DNA from: Halomonas colorata
GTDB lineage: Bacteria > Pseudomonadota > Gammaproteobacteria > Pseudomonadales > Halomonadaceae
DNA: 64,000 nucleotides
Reading direction: 5' to 3'
Assembly: GCF_014897985.1 (NCBI RefSeq)
Contig: NZ_JABUZA010000007.1
Location: forward strand, 62,001 to 126,000
The first letter of the stretch is position 1; each line of letters starts with the position of its first letter. Below, one piece after another: positions 17,785-27,870 of this stretch. Below the pieces are notes generated by a model that made no database searches, was not told the origin of the DNA, and was given only the letters and a program-made list of their open reading frames with translations. Both the position numbers and the translations under genes were made by a program.

Positions 17785-17898
17785 CAAATAGTAATAGACA
17801 TGGCTTCAGACTAGCGACCAAGCTTTATAAGTTTAGCGTCGCTTAAAAGCAGCGTGGCGCCGTTAGTCAACGTTTCGAAAGATCAAGGGATATCAAGT

Positions 17899-19176
17899 AT
17901 GAGAAAGGTGATTCACTCAGGCCGAGCGAGTCTAGTAACGCTGATTGCTGCGCTAGCGCTGACGGCCTGTGGCCAAGAACAGCCTCCAGAGGAACAGGGC
18001 GCTCAGCAAGAAGCGCCGCCTCATAAGGTAGAAGTGGCCGAAATGGCGCGCCAGGATATTCCGCTTAACAAATCCTACCCATCGTTGTTACGCAGTGATA
18101 GCGAAGTGACCCTGGTGGCCCGGGTAAGTGGCTATCTGGAGGAGCGTCATTTTGAGCCGGGCCAGATGGTGGAAGAAGGTGATTCGCTTTATACCATCGA
18201 ACCTGATCTTTATCAGGCAACGGTCAACCAGCGCGAAGCCGATCTGCAAAGTGCACGTGCCGAATATTCTCGTGCCCAGCGCGATGCCCAGCGTTTTGAG
18301 CAGCTGTTAGGCCAGAACTCGGTAAGCCGTCAGCAGTATGATCAGGCGCAGGCAGAGCAGCGCGTGGCGCAAGCTAATGTTGCCCAGGCAGAAGCTGCCT
18401 TAACCAGCGCCAATCTAGACCTTGGCTATGCCAACGTATCAGCGCCTGTCTCCGGCATGATCAGCTTGAGCCAGATCAACGTGGGCAACTTCGTTAACTC
18501 CGGAACAGAACTTGCCACCATCACGCCACTGGATCCGCTGGAAGTACGCTTCCAGATGCCCCAGCGCGATGCCTTTGAGCTGCGTCGTCAGTTAAACGAA
18601 GCCGGTGATGCTTCCAATATTACTGCGCGCCTGCGTGTGCCAGGCTTAAGCGGTTCAGACGACTCTGAACTGGAAGGGCGTTTAGAGTTTTTGGGCTCGC
18701 GGGTGGATGGTGGAACCAGTACGGTTCAGGCGTCTGCCACGTTTGATAACCCTGATGGCGCTATCCTGCCCGGTCAGTTCGTACGTGTGAGCCTTGACGG
18801 TTTAAGGCGCTTTAACGTGTTTGCCGTGCCGGAAATTGCGGTCACCCAAGGCTTGATGGGGCCGCGAGTATTTGTGCTGGATGAAGAGGATCTGGCACGC
18901 GAGCGCACCATACAGCTAGGCGAAGTGGCTGGCCCCTGGCAGCTGATTGCCGGTGGTCTGGAAGAGGGCGACCGTGTAGTAGTGGGTGACCCAGCGGGTC
19001 TAGAACCCGGCATGGCGATTGATCCGCAGCCCTTTAACGGCAATGCCGATGAGCTGGTGGAAAGCGTTGAAGAAGCCGAAGCGAAAGAACAGCAGCAACA
19101 GGCTGAAGCCGCGTCAGAAATGACCGACGGCGCTGGCGCAACGCCGCCAGGTGAAGGGGAAGAGGGTGCACAATAA
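17899..19176 (+). CDS. RND efflux periplasmic adaptor (AcrA-like lipoprotein)
   Basis: A 425-residue membrane-fusion protein. The lipobox LTAC places the lipidated Cys at about residue 25. The lipoyl half-motifs, the alpha hairpin (rich in Gln, Ala and Arg, about 95-165) and the beta-barrel domain with ARLRVPG and the GQFVRVSLDG strand follow. The tail after residue 385 is acidic and Gln/Glu/Gly-rich and beyond the usual fold. AGGGA precedes the ATG. The stop overlaps the pump start (TAATG). It links the inner-membrane pump to the TolC-like channel. Confidence 0.9.
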   Translation: MRKVIHSGRASLVTLIAALALTACGQEQPPEEQGAQQEAPPHKVEVAEMARQDIPLNKSYPSLLRSDSEVTLVARVSGYLEERHFEPGQMVEEGDSLYTIEPDLYQATVNQREADLQSARAEYSRAQRDAQRFEQLLGQNSVSRQQYDQAQAEQRVAQANVAQAEAALTSANLDLGYANVSAPVSGMISLSQINVGNFVNSGTELATITPLDPLEVRFQMPQRDAFELRRQLNEAGDASNITARLRVPGLSGSDDSELEGRLEFLGSRVDGGTSTVQASATFDNPDGAILPGQFVRVSLDGLRRFNVFAVPEIAVTQGLMGPRVFVLDEEDLARERTIQLGEVAGPWQLIAGGLEEGDRVVVGDPAGLEPGMAIDPQPFNGNADELVESVEEAEAKEQQQQAEAASEMTDGAGATPPGEGEEGAQ

Positions 19177-22100
19177 TGAATCTCTCTAACTTCTTTATCA
19201 GTCGTCCGATTTTCGCCACGGTACTGGCGATTATCCTGACACTGGTAGGCACTATGGCCATGCGGATACTGCCGATCGAGCAGTATCCCAGCGTGGTGCC
19301 GCCCACCGTATCGGTGCAGGCTCAGTTCCCCGGTGCGGATGCTGAAACCGTTGCGCAAACGGTGGCGGCGCCGCTCGCTGAGGCGATCAACGGTGTAGAG
19401 GACATGCTATACATGACCTCAAACAGCGCTGATAACGGCATCATGAGCCTGAGCGTGGCGTTCAATATCGGCACCGATGGTGATATCAATACCATCAACG
19501 TCAATAACCGTGTACAGGGAGCGCTTTCGCAGCTGCCTGAGCAGGTGCAGTCTCAGGGTGTAACCGTTGAACTGCGCTCTGACTCCATCTTGATGTTGAT
19601 CGCCCTGACGTCACCCAGCGGCGACTACAACAACGTTTACATGCAGAACTACGCCACCCTTAACGTTCTTGATGAACTGCGCCAGGTGCCTGGCGTAGGT
19701 AACGCCGAGGTGTTGGGTGGCGGCGAGTTCGCCATGCGTATCTGGATGGATCCCGATAAGCTGGCCCAGTACGACTTGACCCCGAGTGAAGTCGCCAGCG
19801 CCATTCGCTCGCAAAACACTGAAATCCCGGCAGGTAACCTGGCGGCAACCCCGCAGGGTGAGCCGCGTGCCTATACCTACACGATCACCGCTGGCGGTCG
19901 TCTTTCCAATACGGATGACTTCCGCAATATCTATCTGCGCACTAATCCCGATGGCTCATCACTGCGTCTTCAGGACGTAGCGCGTATCGAATTGGGCGCC
20001 TCGTTTTATGGGATCGATGCACGGCTGAATGGCTCCACCATGACGCCTATCATCATTAACCAGCAGCCGGGCGCCAATGCTTTGGCAACCGCCGATGCGG
20101 TGCGGGCGACAATGAATGATCTGGCCGGGCGTTTCCCGCCTGGGCTTGAGTATGTAACGCCCTATGACACCACGCAGTTTATCGATGCATCGGTAGAAAC
20201 GGTATTTCATACCTTTATCGAAGCCTTCCTGATCGTTATCGTTATTCTGTTTATCTTTCTGCAGAACTGGCGTTTCACCGTTATTGCCATGTCGGTGGTT
20301 CCTGTCTCGGTCATCGGTACCTTTGCAGGCTTTTACCTGTTCGACTTCTCGATCAACCTGCTCACGCTGTTTGCCCTGGTACTTTCGATAGGGATCGTGG
20401 TGGATGACGCGATACTCGTTGTGGAAAACGTCGAGCGTGTGCTGAGTGAAGAAGATGATATTTCTGTTCATGACGCCACGATTCGCGCCATGAAAGAAGT
20501 CGGTGGGCCGGTTATTGCTACCTCCCTGATTATGGCTGCGGTCTTCGTGCCGGTTGCCTTCCTGGGTGGTTTTACCGGGCAGATTTATCAACAGTTCGCG
20601 ATTACCGTGGCGATTTCGGTGGCCCTGTCAGCCTTGATGGCGTTGACGTTTACGCCTGCGCTTTCGGCCATCTTTATCAAGCACAACCTGCACCATACGC
20701 GTCAATCGGCTTTCAAACGGGCAATTACGACGCCGCTGCGCCTGTTTGACCGCTTGTTTGCTGGCATCACCGCGGTTTACATGTGGTTTGTGGTAAAGCT
20801 GGTGCGCTTTTGGGTACTGGCGTTGGCGTTGACGATTGCGGTCGGAGCGGGTTCTTACTGGCTGTTCGTTAATACACCTTCAACGCTTGTGCCGGAAACC
20901 GATCAGGGGATTGTGCTGGTCAGCGTATCGCTACCCGATGCGGCTTCGCTTGATCGTACCCAAACGTATATGGCGAAGCTAAGCTCCGCTATTGAAGATA
21001 TTCCTGGCGTGCAGTATTCCTCAGCGATAGCGGGCTATGACATTTTGGCAAGCGCGGTGAATACAGCGCGTGGGATTATCTTCGTTAACATGGTGCCCTG
21101 GGGCGATCGTGACCTGACGGCCGGCTCTTTGGTCGGGCAGATCATGCAGCTTGGGTCGAGTATTGACGGCGGTTCGGCTATGGCCTTTAACGTTCCGCCG
21201 ATTATGGGGCTTTCAACGACGGGCGGTTTCACCGGCTACCTGCAATCGTTTGATGGTGCTTCACCTCGCGAGCTTTACGAAGCCTCGCTGCAGATCATGG
21301 GGGCGGCAAACCAGCATCCGGCGTTAAATCAGGTGTTCTCCACGTTTAACGTAAACGTGCCTTCGTACCGGGCTGAAATTGATCAGCAAAAAGCCTTGAG
21401 CTATGGCGTGGCGCTGGAAAATATCAACTCAGCGCTTGCCAACACCTTCGGTAATGGATTTGTTAACTTCTTCAGTTATCAAAACCGTAACTTTCAGGTG
21501 TACCTGCAAAACGAGGATACCTTCCGTAAAACGCCGGATGACGTGAGTAGCGTCTTTGTGCGTGGCGGCAATGGCGAACGTATTCCGCTGTCTGAGTTTG
21601 TCACGCTGGAGCGTCAGGTGGGTCCCTCGGTCGTTTCACGCTTTGGGGTATATACCGGTGCGCAGTTCCAGGGGGGAGCGGCTCCCGGTTATAGCTCGAC
21701 TCAGGCGATTGAAGCCATGGATCAGGTGGTTATGGACACACTAGGCCCGAACTGGGGCATGGGGTGGACCGGTACGGCCTACCAGGAAGCCAACCTGGGT
21801 AATACGGCGATGCTCGCCATTGTGTTTGGTATCATGATGGTCTTCCTGATCCTGGCTGCTCAGTACGAAAGCTGGTCGCTGCCGCTGGCGGTACTGACCG
21901 CCACACCGTTTGCCTTCTTGGGCGGCATCGGGGGTATTGCGTTACGCGGACTTGATACCAGTGTGTATGTCCAGATCGGTATGCTGGTGGTCGTGGGGCT
22001 AGCAGCGAAGAACGCCATTTTGATTGTGGAGTTTGCCGAGCTGCAGCGTAAAGAGCAGGGCAAGTCGATTCGTGAGGCAGCGATTACCGCGGCGGAGCTA

Positions 22101-22361
22101 CGCTTCCGGCCGATCGTTATGACATCGCTTGCGTTTATCTTCGGTACCTTACCGCTGGCATTGGCTACCGGCGCAAGTGACGTCAGCAGCCACCATATCG
22201 GCACCACGGTTGCTGTGGGCATGGCATCGGTTGCGATTCTGGGCAGTCTGTTTATCCCCAGTTTCTACGCCATGATTGCCACTGTATCTGATTGGCTGTA
22301 TCGCAAACGCCACCCTAATCGTGATAATCAAAAGCCAGCGCTGGAGCACGACCAACAGTGA
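19176..22361 (+). CDS. RND multidrug efflux pump (AcrB-like, HAE1)
   Basis: A 1061-residue proton-driven pump with 12 membrane segments and two large periplasmic loops. The HAE1 opening FISRPIFATVLAIILTLVG is clear. The proton-relay aspartates in the fourth helix are Asp410 and Asp411 in GIVVDDAILVVENV; the matching second-half motif is GLAAKNAILIVEFA. Translation is coupled to the adaptor gene, and a strong terminator follows. Substrates are not predictable; an AcrR-like repressor gene lies 2 kb downstream on the other strand. Confidence 0.93.
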   Translation: MNLSNFFISRPIFATVLAIILTLVGTMAMRILPIEQYPSVVPPTVSVQAQFPGADAETVAQTVAAPLAEAINGVEDMLYMTSNSADNGIMSLSVAFNIGTDGDINTINVNNRVQGALSQLPEQVQSQGVTVELRSDSILMLIALTSPSGDYNNVYMQNYATLNVLDELRQVPGVGNAEVLGGGEFAMRIWMDPDKLAQYDLTPSEVASAIRSQNTEIPAGNLAATPQGEPRAYTYTITAGGRLSNTDDFRNIYLRTNPDGSSLRLQDVARIELGASFYGIDARLNGSTMTPIIINQQPGANALATADAVRATMNDLAGRFPPGLEYVTPYDTTQFIDASVETVFHTFIEAFLIVIVILFIFLQNWRFTVIAMSVVPVSVIGTFAGFYLFDFSINLLTLFALVLSIGIVVDDAILVVENVERVLSEEDDISVHDATIRAMKEVGGPVIATSLIMAAVFVPVAFLGGFTGQIYQQFAITVAISVALSALMALTFTPALSAIFIKHNLHHTRQSAFKRAITTPLRLFDRLFAGITAVYMWFVVKLVRFWVLALALTIAVGAGSYWLFVNTPSTLVPETDQGIVLVSVSLPDAASLDRTQTYMAKLSSAIEDIPGVQYSSAIAGYDILASAVNTARGIIFVNMVPWGDRDLTAGSLVGQIMQLGSSIDGGSAMAFNVPPIMGLSTTGGFTGYLQSFDGASPRELYEASLQIMGAANQHPALNQVFSTFNVNVPSYRAEIDQQKALSYGVALENINSALANTFGNGFVNFFSYQNRNFQVYLQNEDTFRKTPDDVSSVFVRGGNGERIPLSEFVTLERQVGPSVVSRFGVYTGAQFQGGAAPGYSSTQAIEAMDQVVMDTLGPNWGMGWTGTAYQEANLGNTAMLAIVFGIMMVFLILAAQYESWSLPLAVLTATPFAFLGGIGGIALRGLDTSVYVQIGMLVVVGLAAKNAILIVEFAELQRKEQGKSIREAAITAAELRFRPIVMTSLAFIFGTLPLALATGASDVSSHHIGTTVAVGMASVAILGSLFIPSFYAMIATVSDWLYRKRHPNRDNQKPALEHDQQ

Positions 22362-22392
22362 TGCTTGATTAAAACGCTAAGTGGTTAATGAG

Positions 22393-22425
22393 CGGGTGTT
22401 GCCTTCGGGCAGCACCCGTTTTTTT
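22393..22425 (+). terminator. Rho-independent terminator of the efflux operon
   Basis: Arms CGGGTGTTGCC and GGCAGCACCCG (one G-T wobble) close on a TTCG tetraloop and are followed by seven T. It lies 31 bases after the pump gene. Confidence 0.92.
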
Positions 22426-22573
22426 AGGTTGGGGTGACCCGCGTCAAGACACTCAGCGGCAGAAAAGGATAGTTTAGACTACCCTAAAAGAGGTAAATCG
22501 TTTTCAGCTTGAACTAATAAAATCATCGCAAGCGAAAACAACACCGGGCGATATGCCTGGAGGAGGACACGCC

Positions 22574-23248
22574 ATGCAACCGTTTGTTTCTGCTGCACTG
22601 CAGTTTCCCACTATAGTGTTTACTTTCCTGCTTGCTCTAGTCGGGCTTTATTGGTTATTAGTGCTGGTGCGAATCGCCCCGCTTGAGCTGTTTGAGCGTG
22701 ACAGCCTGCGCGACGACCATATGGCCAGCACATTGGTATCGTTAGGGTTTGCGGGTGTGCCAGCCACGCTGGCCCTAACGTTTCTAATCGTCGTGGCGGG
22801 AGCGCTTTCATTAGTCATTGAGCTTTTAGCATTACGCTGGCTGTCGTTGGGTATGCTGCGAGTGCCGGTGGGTGTACTTGTCTTATGGATAGTGTTTGCG
22901 ATTGCCTCACCCATCGCCGCCATGATGTGTCATATGCTGCAGCGTAATTTGCATCGCTATAAGCCGTTCACACGGCGCTGCCTGTTAGGTGCCACGGTGG
23001 TGGTATCTGAACGTGAAGGCAATGAATTTGCTACCGCGGTCATTGAAAATGAACCGAATAGCCGCGTAAGGCTACACTGTAAGCAGGGCGACTGCCCTCA
23101 AGAGGGCGAGCGCCGTGTACTGGTGAAATACCTGGCCGATGAAAGCGCTTATCGCAGTGTCACCGAGCAAACATATCTGGATACCCGGGTACGGTTGAAT
23201 AAACTGCGCCTTAACCATAAAGGTCATGACGCAGGATATTCGACCTAA
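22574..23248 (+). CDS. YqiJ-like membrane protein (DUF1449/OB-fold type)
   Basis: A 224-residue membrane protein with three hydrophobic segments (about 12-35, 52-82 and 92-118), then a soluble beta-rich domain from about residue 135 (GATVVVSEREGNEFATAVIE) resembling the OB-fold half of YqiJ/NfeD-type proteins. The start at 22574 follows GGAGGAGG; the ATG at 22553 has none. Relatives usually sit next to a flotillin gene (yqiK), but none is found here. The family is assigned from architecture and the FPTIVFTFLLALVGLYWL opening, so with some reserve. Confidence 0.6.
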   Translation: MQPFVSAALQFPTIVFTFLLALVGLYWLLVLVRIAPLELFERDSLRDDHMASTLVSLGFAGVPATLALTFLIVVAGALSLVIELLALRWLSLGMLRVPVGVLVLWIVFAIASPIAAMMCHMLQRNLHRYKPFTRRCLLGATVVVSEREGNEFATAVIENEPNSRVRLHCKQGDCPQEGERRVLVKYLADESAYRSVTEQTYLDTRVRLNKLRLNHKGHDAGYST

Positions 23249-23257
23249 CGCTACACA

Positions 23258-24196
23258 TTACTTGAACCAGCGCCGCCACTGCCTTGTTAGCCATCGTCCT
23301 ATGGGTAACGCGTCATTGGCGGTAGTGCTGGATGGTCGAGAAGATATTGAGTGGGCGGGTAGCGGCTGCTGAAGGAACTGACGAATGGGGGCCACTTGTT
23401 CTAAGCGGTCTAACATTGGCGCATGCCCGCAGCCGGGCGCGGTCAGCGTTACCAGCTCAGGCTGATCTTTTGACATGCGTGGCAAAGTGGCTGCATCCAG
23501 CAGTGTCGAGTGCTCGCCACGAATGACCATGACCGGGCAGCGAATAGCTGCCCAATCCTTCCACATATCCCGTGGAGTATCGTGAATAAACTGCTTGTTG
23601 ATGCGCGGATCGAAATGGTGGGTCCAACTGCCATCAGGCAGGCGGCGAGCACTGCTTAGCAATAGCTCACGCCAGGTCGCTTCTTCCTGAATGCCAAAGC
23701 TTGCGTAATGCTCTCTTAGCTCAGCATACAATTCACTCAAGGTAGTGAAGCGATGATGAGTACTAAAGTAGCTTGCCAGCTCAATCAGCCCATTATTATT
23801 TAACTCAGGCCCAACATCGTTAAGTATGAGGCGCGAGATGCGCTTGCTGTGCTCAGCGTGGGCGGCCAACTGTATGCCTAGCAAGCCGCCCATGGAGGTG
23901 CCCAGCCAGTCGGTTTGCTCAAGCTTGAAGTGATCCAATACCGCAATGGCAACATTAACGTAGTGGCTATAAAGATAATCGTGGGAGGGAAAAAGTGACC
24001 AGCTGGAAAGCCCTCTGCCCGGCGTATCGGGAGCAATAACCCGCCATTCATCACCCAGTGCGCGGGCGAAGGCGTTAAAGTCGCCACCGTGGCGGGCTAA
24101 ACCGTGCCAAGCTACCAGCGTGCGCGGTGCGTTAGGGTTCCAAATACGTATGGCAACTTCTAGTTCGCGTACGCGGATAAATTCCAGGGCGTCCAT
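23258..24196 (-). CDS. Alpha/beta hydrolase
   Basis: A 312-residue hydrolase of the alpha/beta fold. It has the oxyanion motif WHGLARHGGDF, the nucleophile elbow GTSMGG (Ser of WLGTSMGGLLGIQ), a late acid in VIRGEHSTLLD and the catalytic His in GCGHAPMLD. GGAG lies 7 bases before the ATG at 24196, while the frame opens at a TTG four codons earlier. Its stop lies 9 bases from the convergent YqiJ-like gene. The substrate is unknown; esterases and dienelactone-type hydrolases look alike. Confidence 0.85.
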   Translation of the reverse strand: MDALEFIRVRELEVAIRIWNPNAPRTLVAWHGLARHGGDFNAFARALGDEWRVIAPDTPGRGLSSWSLFPSHDYLYSHYVNVAIAVLDHFKLEQTDWLGTSMGGLLGIQLAAHAEHSKRISRLILNDVGPELNNNGLIELASYFSTHHRFTTLSELYAELREHYASFGIQEEATWRELLLSSARRLPDGSWTHHFDPRINKQFIHDTPRDMWKDWAAIRCPVMVIRGEHSTLLDAATLPRMSKDQPELVTLTAPGCGHAPMLDRLEQVAPIRQFLQQPLPAHSISSRPSSTTANDALPIGRWLTRQWRRWFK

Positions 24197-24263
24197 GGGA
24201 TGCTCCAAAGCCTGCAGTCATCCCAGTATAGGTAGATTGCTGCATTGCAGCGAATGTCATGGG

Positions 24264-24875
24264 CTAGCGGTGCATGATACGTATCAAGGTGTCAATCAGT
24301 TCGCCGCCACGTTGGCGTATGGAAAACGCATGCGGAGTGCGCAGCCAGTCGTGGAAAAGGCCACCAAGTACCGACTGCATCATGCGGGTCGCGACTTCAG
24401 GGGTTAGATCTTCACGCAGCAGCTGCTGGTGTTCGGCTTCCTTGAATACGATCAGCATTTCGGAAAAACACTCTTCACCGATCTCATCCTGCATGGCGAG
24501 TGGATTGATATCGCTAAAAAATTCGCAGCGATGCAGTAAAATCGACAGGATACGCTGATGAGAAGGTTGCTCAAGACGTGCTAGGCCCGCATGGCAGGCA
24601 AGCCGAATGGCCTCCATCGGGGAAAGCTTTTCGTCGGCTTTACTGACGGCGTCCATCAACGACTGGAACGGCATGCGTACGCGTTCCACCAGTGCCATGA
24701 ACAGGTCGCCCTTGTTTTTAAAATGCCAGTAGACCGCGCCACGGGTTAACCCTGCATGCCGAGCAATCTGCTCAAGAGACGTGCGTGCGACACCCTTTGC
24801 AAAAAATACCTCCTCGGCAGCATCCAGCAGCGCTTCACGAGTAGCAGCCGCTTCCGCTTTGGTCTTTCTTGCCAT
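24264..24875 (-). CDS. TetR-family regulator, AcrR-like
   Basis: A 203-residue repressor whose N-terminal helix-turn-helix closely tracks AcrR: MARKTKAEAAATREALLDAA at the start and HAGLTRGAVYWHFKNKGDLF at 40-59. The C-terminal half would bind the inducing drug. A CATTCA/TGTATG inverted repeat stands in its upstream region and a related TACAT-type repeat precedes the tolC-adaptor-pump operon, so it probably represses both. It is separated from that operon by two unrelated genes. Confidence 0.88.
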   Translation of the reverse strand: MARKTKAEAAATREALLDAAEEVFFAKGVARTSLEQIARHAGLTRGAVYWHFKNKGDLFMALVERVRMPFQSLMDAVSKADEKLSPMEAIRLACHAGLARLEQPSHQRILSILLHRCEFFSDINPLAMQDEIGEECFSEMLIVFKEAEHQQLLREDLTPEVATRMMQSVLGGLFHDWLRTPHAFSIRQRGGELIDTLIRIMHR

Positions 24876-24938
24876 GGAAACGCAACCTCAGTAATGACAC
24901 AAGATGATCTTATTTTATCTGATACGCCACGATTTTTA

Positions 24939-24954
24939 CATTCAAAACTGTATG
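24939..24954. promoter_or_regulatory. Candidate autoregulatory operator of the AcrR-like gene
   Basis: CATTCA-AAAC-TGTATG is a near-perfect inverted repeat (one mismatch per arm), 64 bases upstream of the TetR gene start. It resembles half of the operator-like sequence at 16226-16241. Proposed only from symmetry and position. Confidence 0.45.
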
Positions 24955-25110
24955 GATAGATGATTAAACGCATTACATGTGTTATCAACTTTGTATGCCT
25001 TCCATAACGCACAGGCGCTAACCCTGCGAATGGGCGTTTAGGCTTATAGCATCACTTGGTGAATGCCATCGTGCATGCGTGGGAATACCGCTGGTAATAG
25101 GAATTTCAAG

Positions 25111-26142
25111 ATGGCGCGAGCAGCTTTTCAACTCGCTGGGCATACCGTAGAGCCCGGCCAACGTTCACAAATCGACGTGCCGGTTGCGCGTCTTTACACC
25201 CATACACCCCTGCATATTACGGTTGAAGTCGTACACGGGCGCAAAGAGGGGCCCGTTATGCTGGTGTGCGGCGGGATTCATGGTGATGAAATCAATGGCG
25301 TGGAAATCGTCCGTCGCCTGCTGCGCTCAAAAGCTATCAAAAGCCTGCGCGGCACGTTAATAGCCGTGCCCGTAGTCAACGTGTTTGGTTTTTTGCAGCA
25401 GACCCGCTATCTGCCAGACCGGCGTGACCTTAACCGCTGTTTTCCTGGGAGTGAGACAGGCTCCCTGGGGGGGCGAATTGCCGCGCTGTTTCGCGAGCAG
25501 ATCGTGGATAAGGCCACGCATATTATCGACCTGCACACCGGCGCTATCCACCGGACCAACTTGCCGCAAATTCGCGCGCAGCTAAGCCCAGGTAGTGAAA
25601 CCGAGCGCATGGCGGATGCCTTTGGCGCACCGGTGATACTCAATGCCGAGCTGCGTGAAGGGAGCCTGCGCCACTATGCGCAAGGACGCGGTATTCCTGT
25701 GCTTACCTATGAAGCGGGCGAAGCGCTACGGTTTGACGAGTGGGCCATCGCCCCGGGCGTGCGGGGCGTACTACGTGTGATGCGCCGCTTAGATATGCTA
25801 ACCGGTGAACAGCGTCGGCGCTCGACGGCGCCAGCAGAGCTTGCCAATGGATCTAGCTGGGCGCGCGCGCCTATCGACGGCATTTTAAGGCCCCAGGTGC
25901 GTTTGGGCGCCCGGGTGGCTAAAGGCGAGGTGCTGGGAAAAGTCGCCGATCCGTTTGGCAATCAGGAAGATGAAGTTAAATCGATGGCTGATGGCATTGT
26001 GATCGGCATGAGTCGTTTGCCGCTTGCCAATGAAGGCGAAGCGCTTTATCACATTGCCCGGTTTGATGAGATTGAAGAGGCGGAAACCGCGATTGAAAGC
26101 TTTCACTCAAGTCTTACGCCTTTGCCCGACGCGCTGTATTAA
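25111..26142 (+). CDS. Succinylglutamate desuccinylase/aspartoacylase-family protein
   Basis: A 343-residue zinc-dependent deacylase of the AstE/AspA family. The metal site is seen in GGIHGDEINGVEIVRRLL (His and Glu), with the third ligand in IIDLHTGAIHRTNLPQIR; the second half (from about residue 255) is the beta domain with DGIVIGMSRLPLANEGEALY. The ATG at 25111 is preceded by AGGA and opens a family-like N-terminus; the frame reaches back to 25063. It stands alone. The exact N-acyl substrate is not known. Confidence 0.85.
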   Translation: MARAAFQLAGHTVEPGQRSQIDVPVARLYTHTPLHITVEVVHGRKEGPVMLVCGGIHGDEINGVEIVRRLLRSKAIKSLRGTLIAVPVVNVFGFLQQTRYLPDRRDLNRCFPGSETGSLGGRIAALFREQIVDKATHIIDLHTGAIHRTNLPQIRAQLSPGSETERMADAFGAPVILNAELREGSLRHYAQGRGIPVLTYEAGEALRFDEWAIAPGVRGVLRVMRRLDMLTGEQRRRSTAPAELANGSSWARAPIDGILRPQVRLGARVAKGEVLGKVADPFGNQEDEVKSMADGIVIGMSRLPLANEGEALYHIARFDEIEEAETAIESFHSSLTPLPDALY

Positions 26143-26311
26143 TCGCGTCATATAAAAAGCCTATCGGCTCAATAAATAAGCAATTCAGTCAGATAAATGG
26201 CGTAATCCTCCACGCTTGACTATACCTTTGGTGAGTCTTATTAGCTTAAATTAAAAATAACAACGACTGCTCAGTACATAAAATTTATTAAAAACATAGA
26301 TTTTATAAAAA

Positions 26312-26329
26312 ACGGCGCCCAGGCGCCGT
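26312..26329 (+). promoter_or_regulatory. Hairpin in the leader of the catalase gene
   Basis: Perfect 8-base arms ACGGCGCC and GGCGCCGT with a 2-base centre lie 26 bases before the catalase start, just upstream of its GGAGG. It could be a leader hairpin or a binding palindrome. No T run follows. Confidence 0.5.
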
Positions 26330-26355
26330 GCCAGCCGTGACATGGAGGAAAGGTA

Positions 26356-27810
26356 ATGACGAGCGGTAATCCTAAACATACGACGACAGGTGCCGGTATT
26401 CCGGTTTCAAGCGATGAGCATTCGCTTTCAGTAGGACCCGATGGACCCATCGTTCTACACGATCATTTTCTGATGGAGCAAATGGCGGCGTTCAACCGGG
26501 AGATGATTCCTGATCGTCAGCCTCACGCCAAGGGTAGCGGCGCCTTCGGCCATTTTGAAGTCACTCATGATGTCAGTAAGTACACCAAAGCCAAATTTCT
26601 GAAAAAAGGCACTAAAACCGATTTACTGATTCGCTTCTCAACCGTTGCCGGGGAAAGCGGTAGCCCGGATACCTGGCGCGATCCGCGCGGCTTTGCGATA
26701 AAGTTCTATACCGAAGAAGGCAACTTCGACCTGGTGGGTAACAACACCCCCGTGTTCTTTGTCCGTGACCCGATGAAGTTCCAGCACTTTATCCATTCGC
26801 AAAAGCGCCGGGCGGATAACGGCCTGCGTGATCACGATATGCAGTGGGATTTCTGGACGCTGGTGCCTGAGTCTGCCCACCAGGTGGCGTGGCTAATGGG
26901 CGATCGTGGCGTGCCCGCTACGTGGCGGCACATGAACGGTTACTCCAGCCATACCTATATGTGGGTGAATGATGAGGGTGAGCGGTTCTGGGTGAAGTAC
27001 CACTTCAAAACCGACCAGGGCATCAAGTGCATGACCCAGGAACAGGCCGACCAGATGGCCGGTAACGATGCGGATTACCACCGTCGTGACCTGTTTGAAG
27101 CCATCAAGCGCGGCGAGTATCCCACCTGGACACTGCAGATGCAGATCATGCCCTTCGAGGATGCTAAAACGTATCGCTATAATCCCTTTGATCTTACCAA
27201 AGTGTGGCCCCACGATGACTATCCGCTGATGGAAGTGGGTAAGCTGACCCTTAATGAAAACCCTACCGACTTCCATAGCCAAATCAATCAGGCTGCCTTC
27301 GAGCCTAACAATATGGTGCCTGGCACCGGGCTTTCACCCGACAAGATGCTGCTAGCGCGTTCAATCTCCTATGCCGATGCCCACCGGGCTCGCCTGGGGG
27401 TGAACTACAAGCATATTCCGGTCAATACGCCCAAGTGTCCGGTCAATAGCTATACCCAGGGCGGGGCGATGCGAATGCATAACGCAACGGACCCTGTGTA
27501 TGCGCCGAACAGCAAAGGTGGCCCCAAAGCCGATGGCGAGCGCTTCCCGGAAGATGCCGTATGGGCGACAAGCGGTGAGTTTGTGCGTACCGCCTATACC
27601 TTGCGTAAAGACGATGATGACTGGAGCCAGCCGCATACGTTGGTGCGTGAAGTAATGGACGACGCTGCGCGTGATCGCTTGGTATCCAACGTAGTTGGCC
27701 ACCTTTCGGATGGCGTTACTGAGCCGGTTCTAGAGCGCGCTTTTGAATATTGGCGCAATATCGATCAGGAAGTCGGTGAGCGTATCGAGAAAGGCGTGCG
27801 CGGCAACTAA
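26356..27810 (+). CDS. Haem catalase (small-subunit, clade 3 type)
   Basis: A 484-residue monofunctional catalase that splits hydrogen peroxide into water and oxygen. Conserved elements include the active-site segment [20 protein letters not shown], the Asn region [14 protein letters not shown] and the proximal haem segment with the Tyr ligand in [14 protein letters not shown]. Its length fits the small-subunit class rather than the 700-residue HPII class. GGAGGAAAGG precedes the ATG. A hairpin after the gene is shared with the convergent dusA. Confidence 0.93.
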   Translation: MTSGNPKHTTTGAGIPVSSDEHSLSVGPDGPIVLHDHFLMEQMAAFNREMIPDRQPHAKGSGAFGHFEVTHDVSKYTKAKFLKKGTKTDLLIRFSTVAGESGSPDTWRDPRGFAIKFYTEEGNFDLVGNNTPVFFVRDPMKFQHFIHSQKRRADNGLRDHDMQWDFWTLVPESAHQVAWLMGDRGVPATWRHMNGYSSHTYMWVNDEGERFWVKYHFKTDQGIKCMTQEQADQMAGNDADYHRRDLFEAIKRGEYPTWTLQMQIMPFEDAKTYRYNPFDLTKVWPHDDYPLMEVGKLTLNENPTDFHSQINQAAFEPNNMVPGTGLSPDKMLLARSISYADAHRARLGVNYKHIPVNTPKCPVNSYTQGGAMRMHNATDPVYAPNSKGGPKADGERFPEDAVWATSGEFVRTAYTLRKDDDDWSQPHTLVREVMDDAARDRLVSNVVGHLSDGVTEPVLERAFEYWRNIDQEVGERIEKGVRGN

Positions 27811-27842
27811 CCAGCAAACGTAGATTAATTACCGCCCACCAC

Positions 27843-27870
27843 AGCCCGCTACGTTAAGTCGTAGCGGGCT
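27843..27870. terminator. Hairpin between catalase and dusA
   Basis: 11-base perfect arms AGCCCGCTACG and CGTAGCGGGCT flank a 6-base loop. The right arm encodes the last codons of dusA. There is no strong T run in either direction, so termination would be inefficient or factor-dependent. Confidence 0.5.

Noticed and set aside
19959-20591. 210-codon minus-strand frame opposite the RND pump
   Set aside because: The pump gene is unmistakable; the reverse frame is His/Arg/Asn-rich and lacks any signal.
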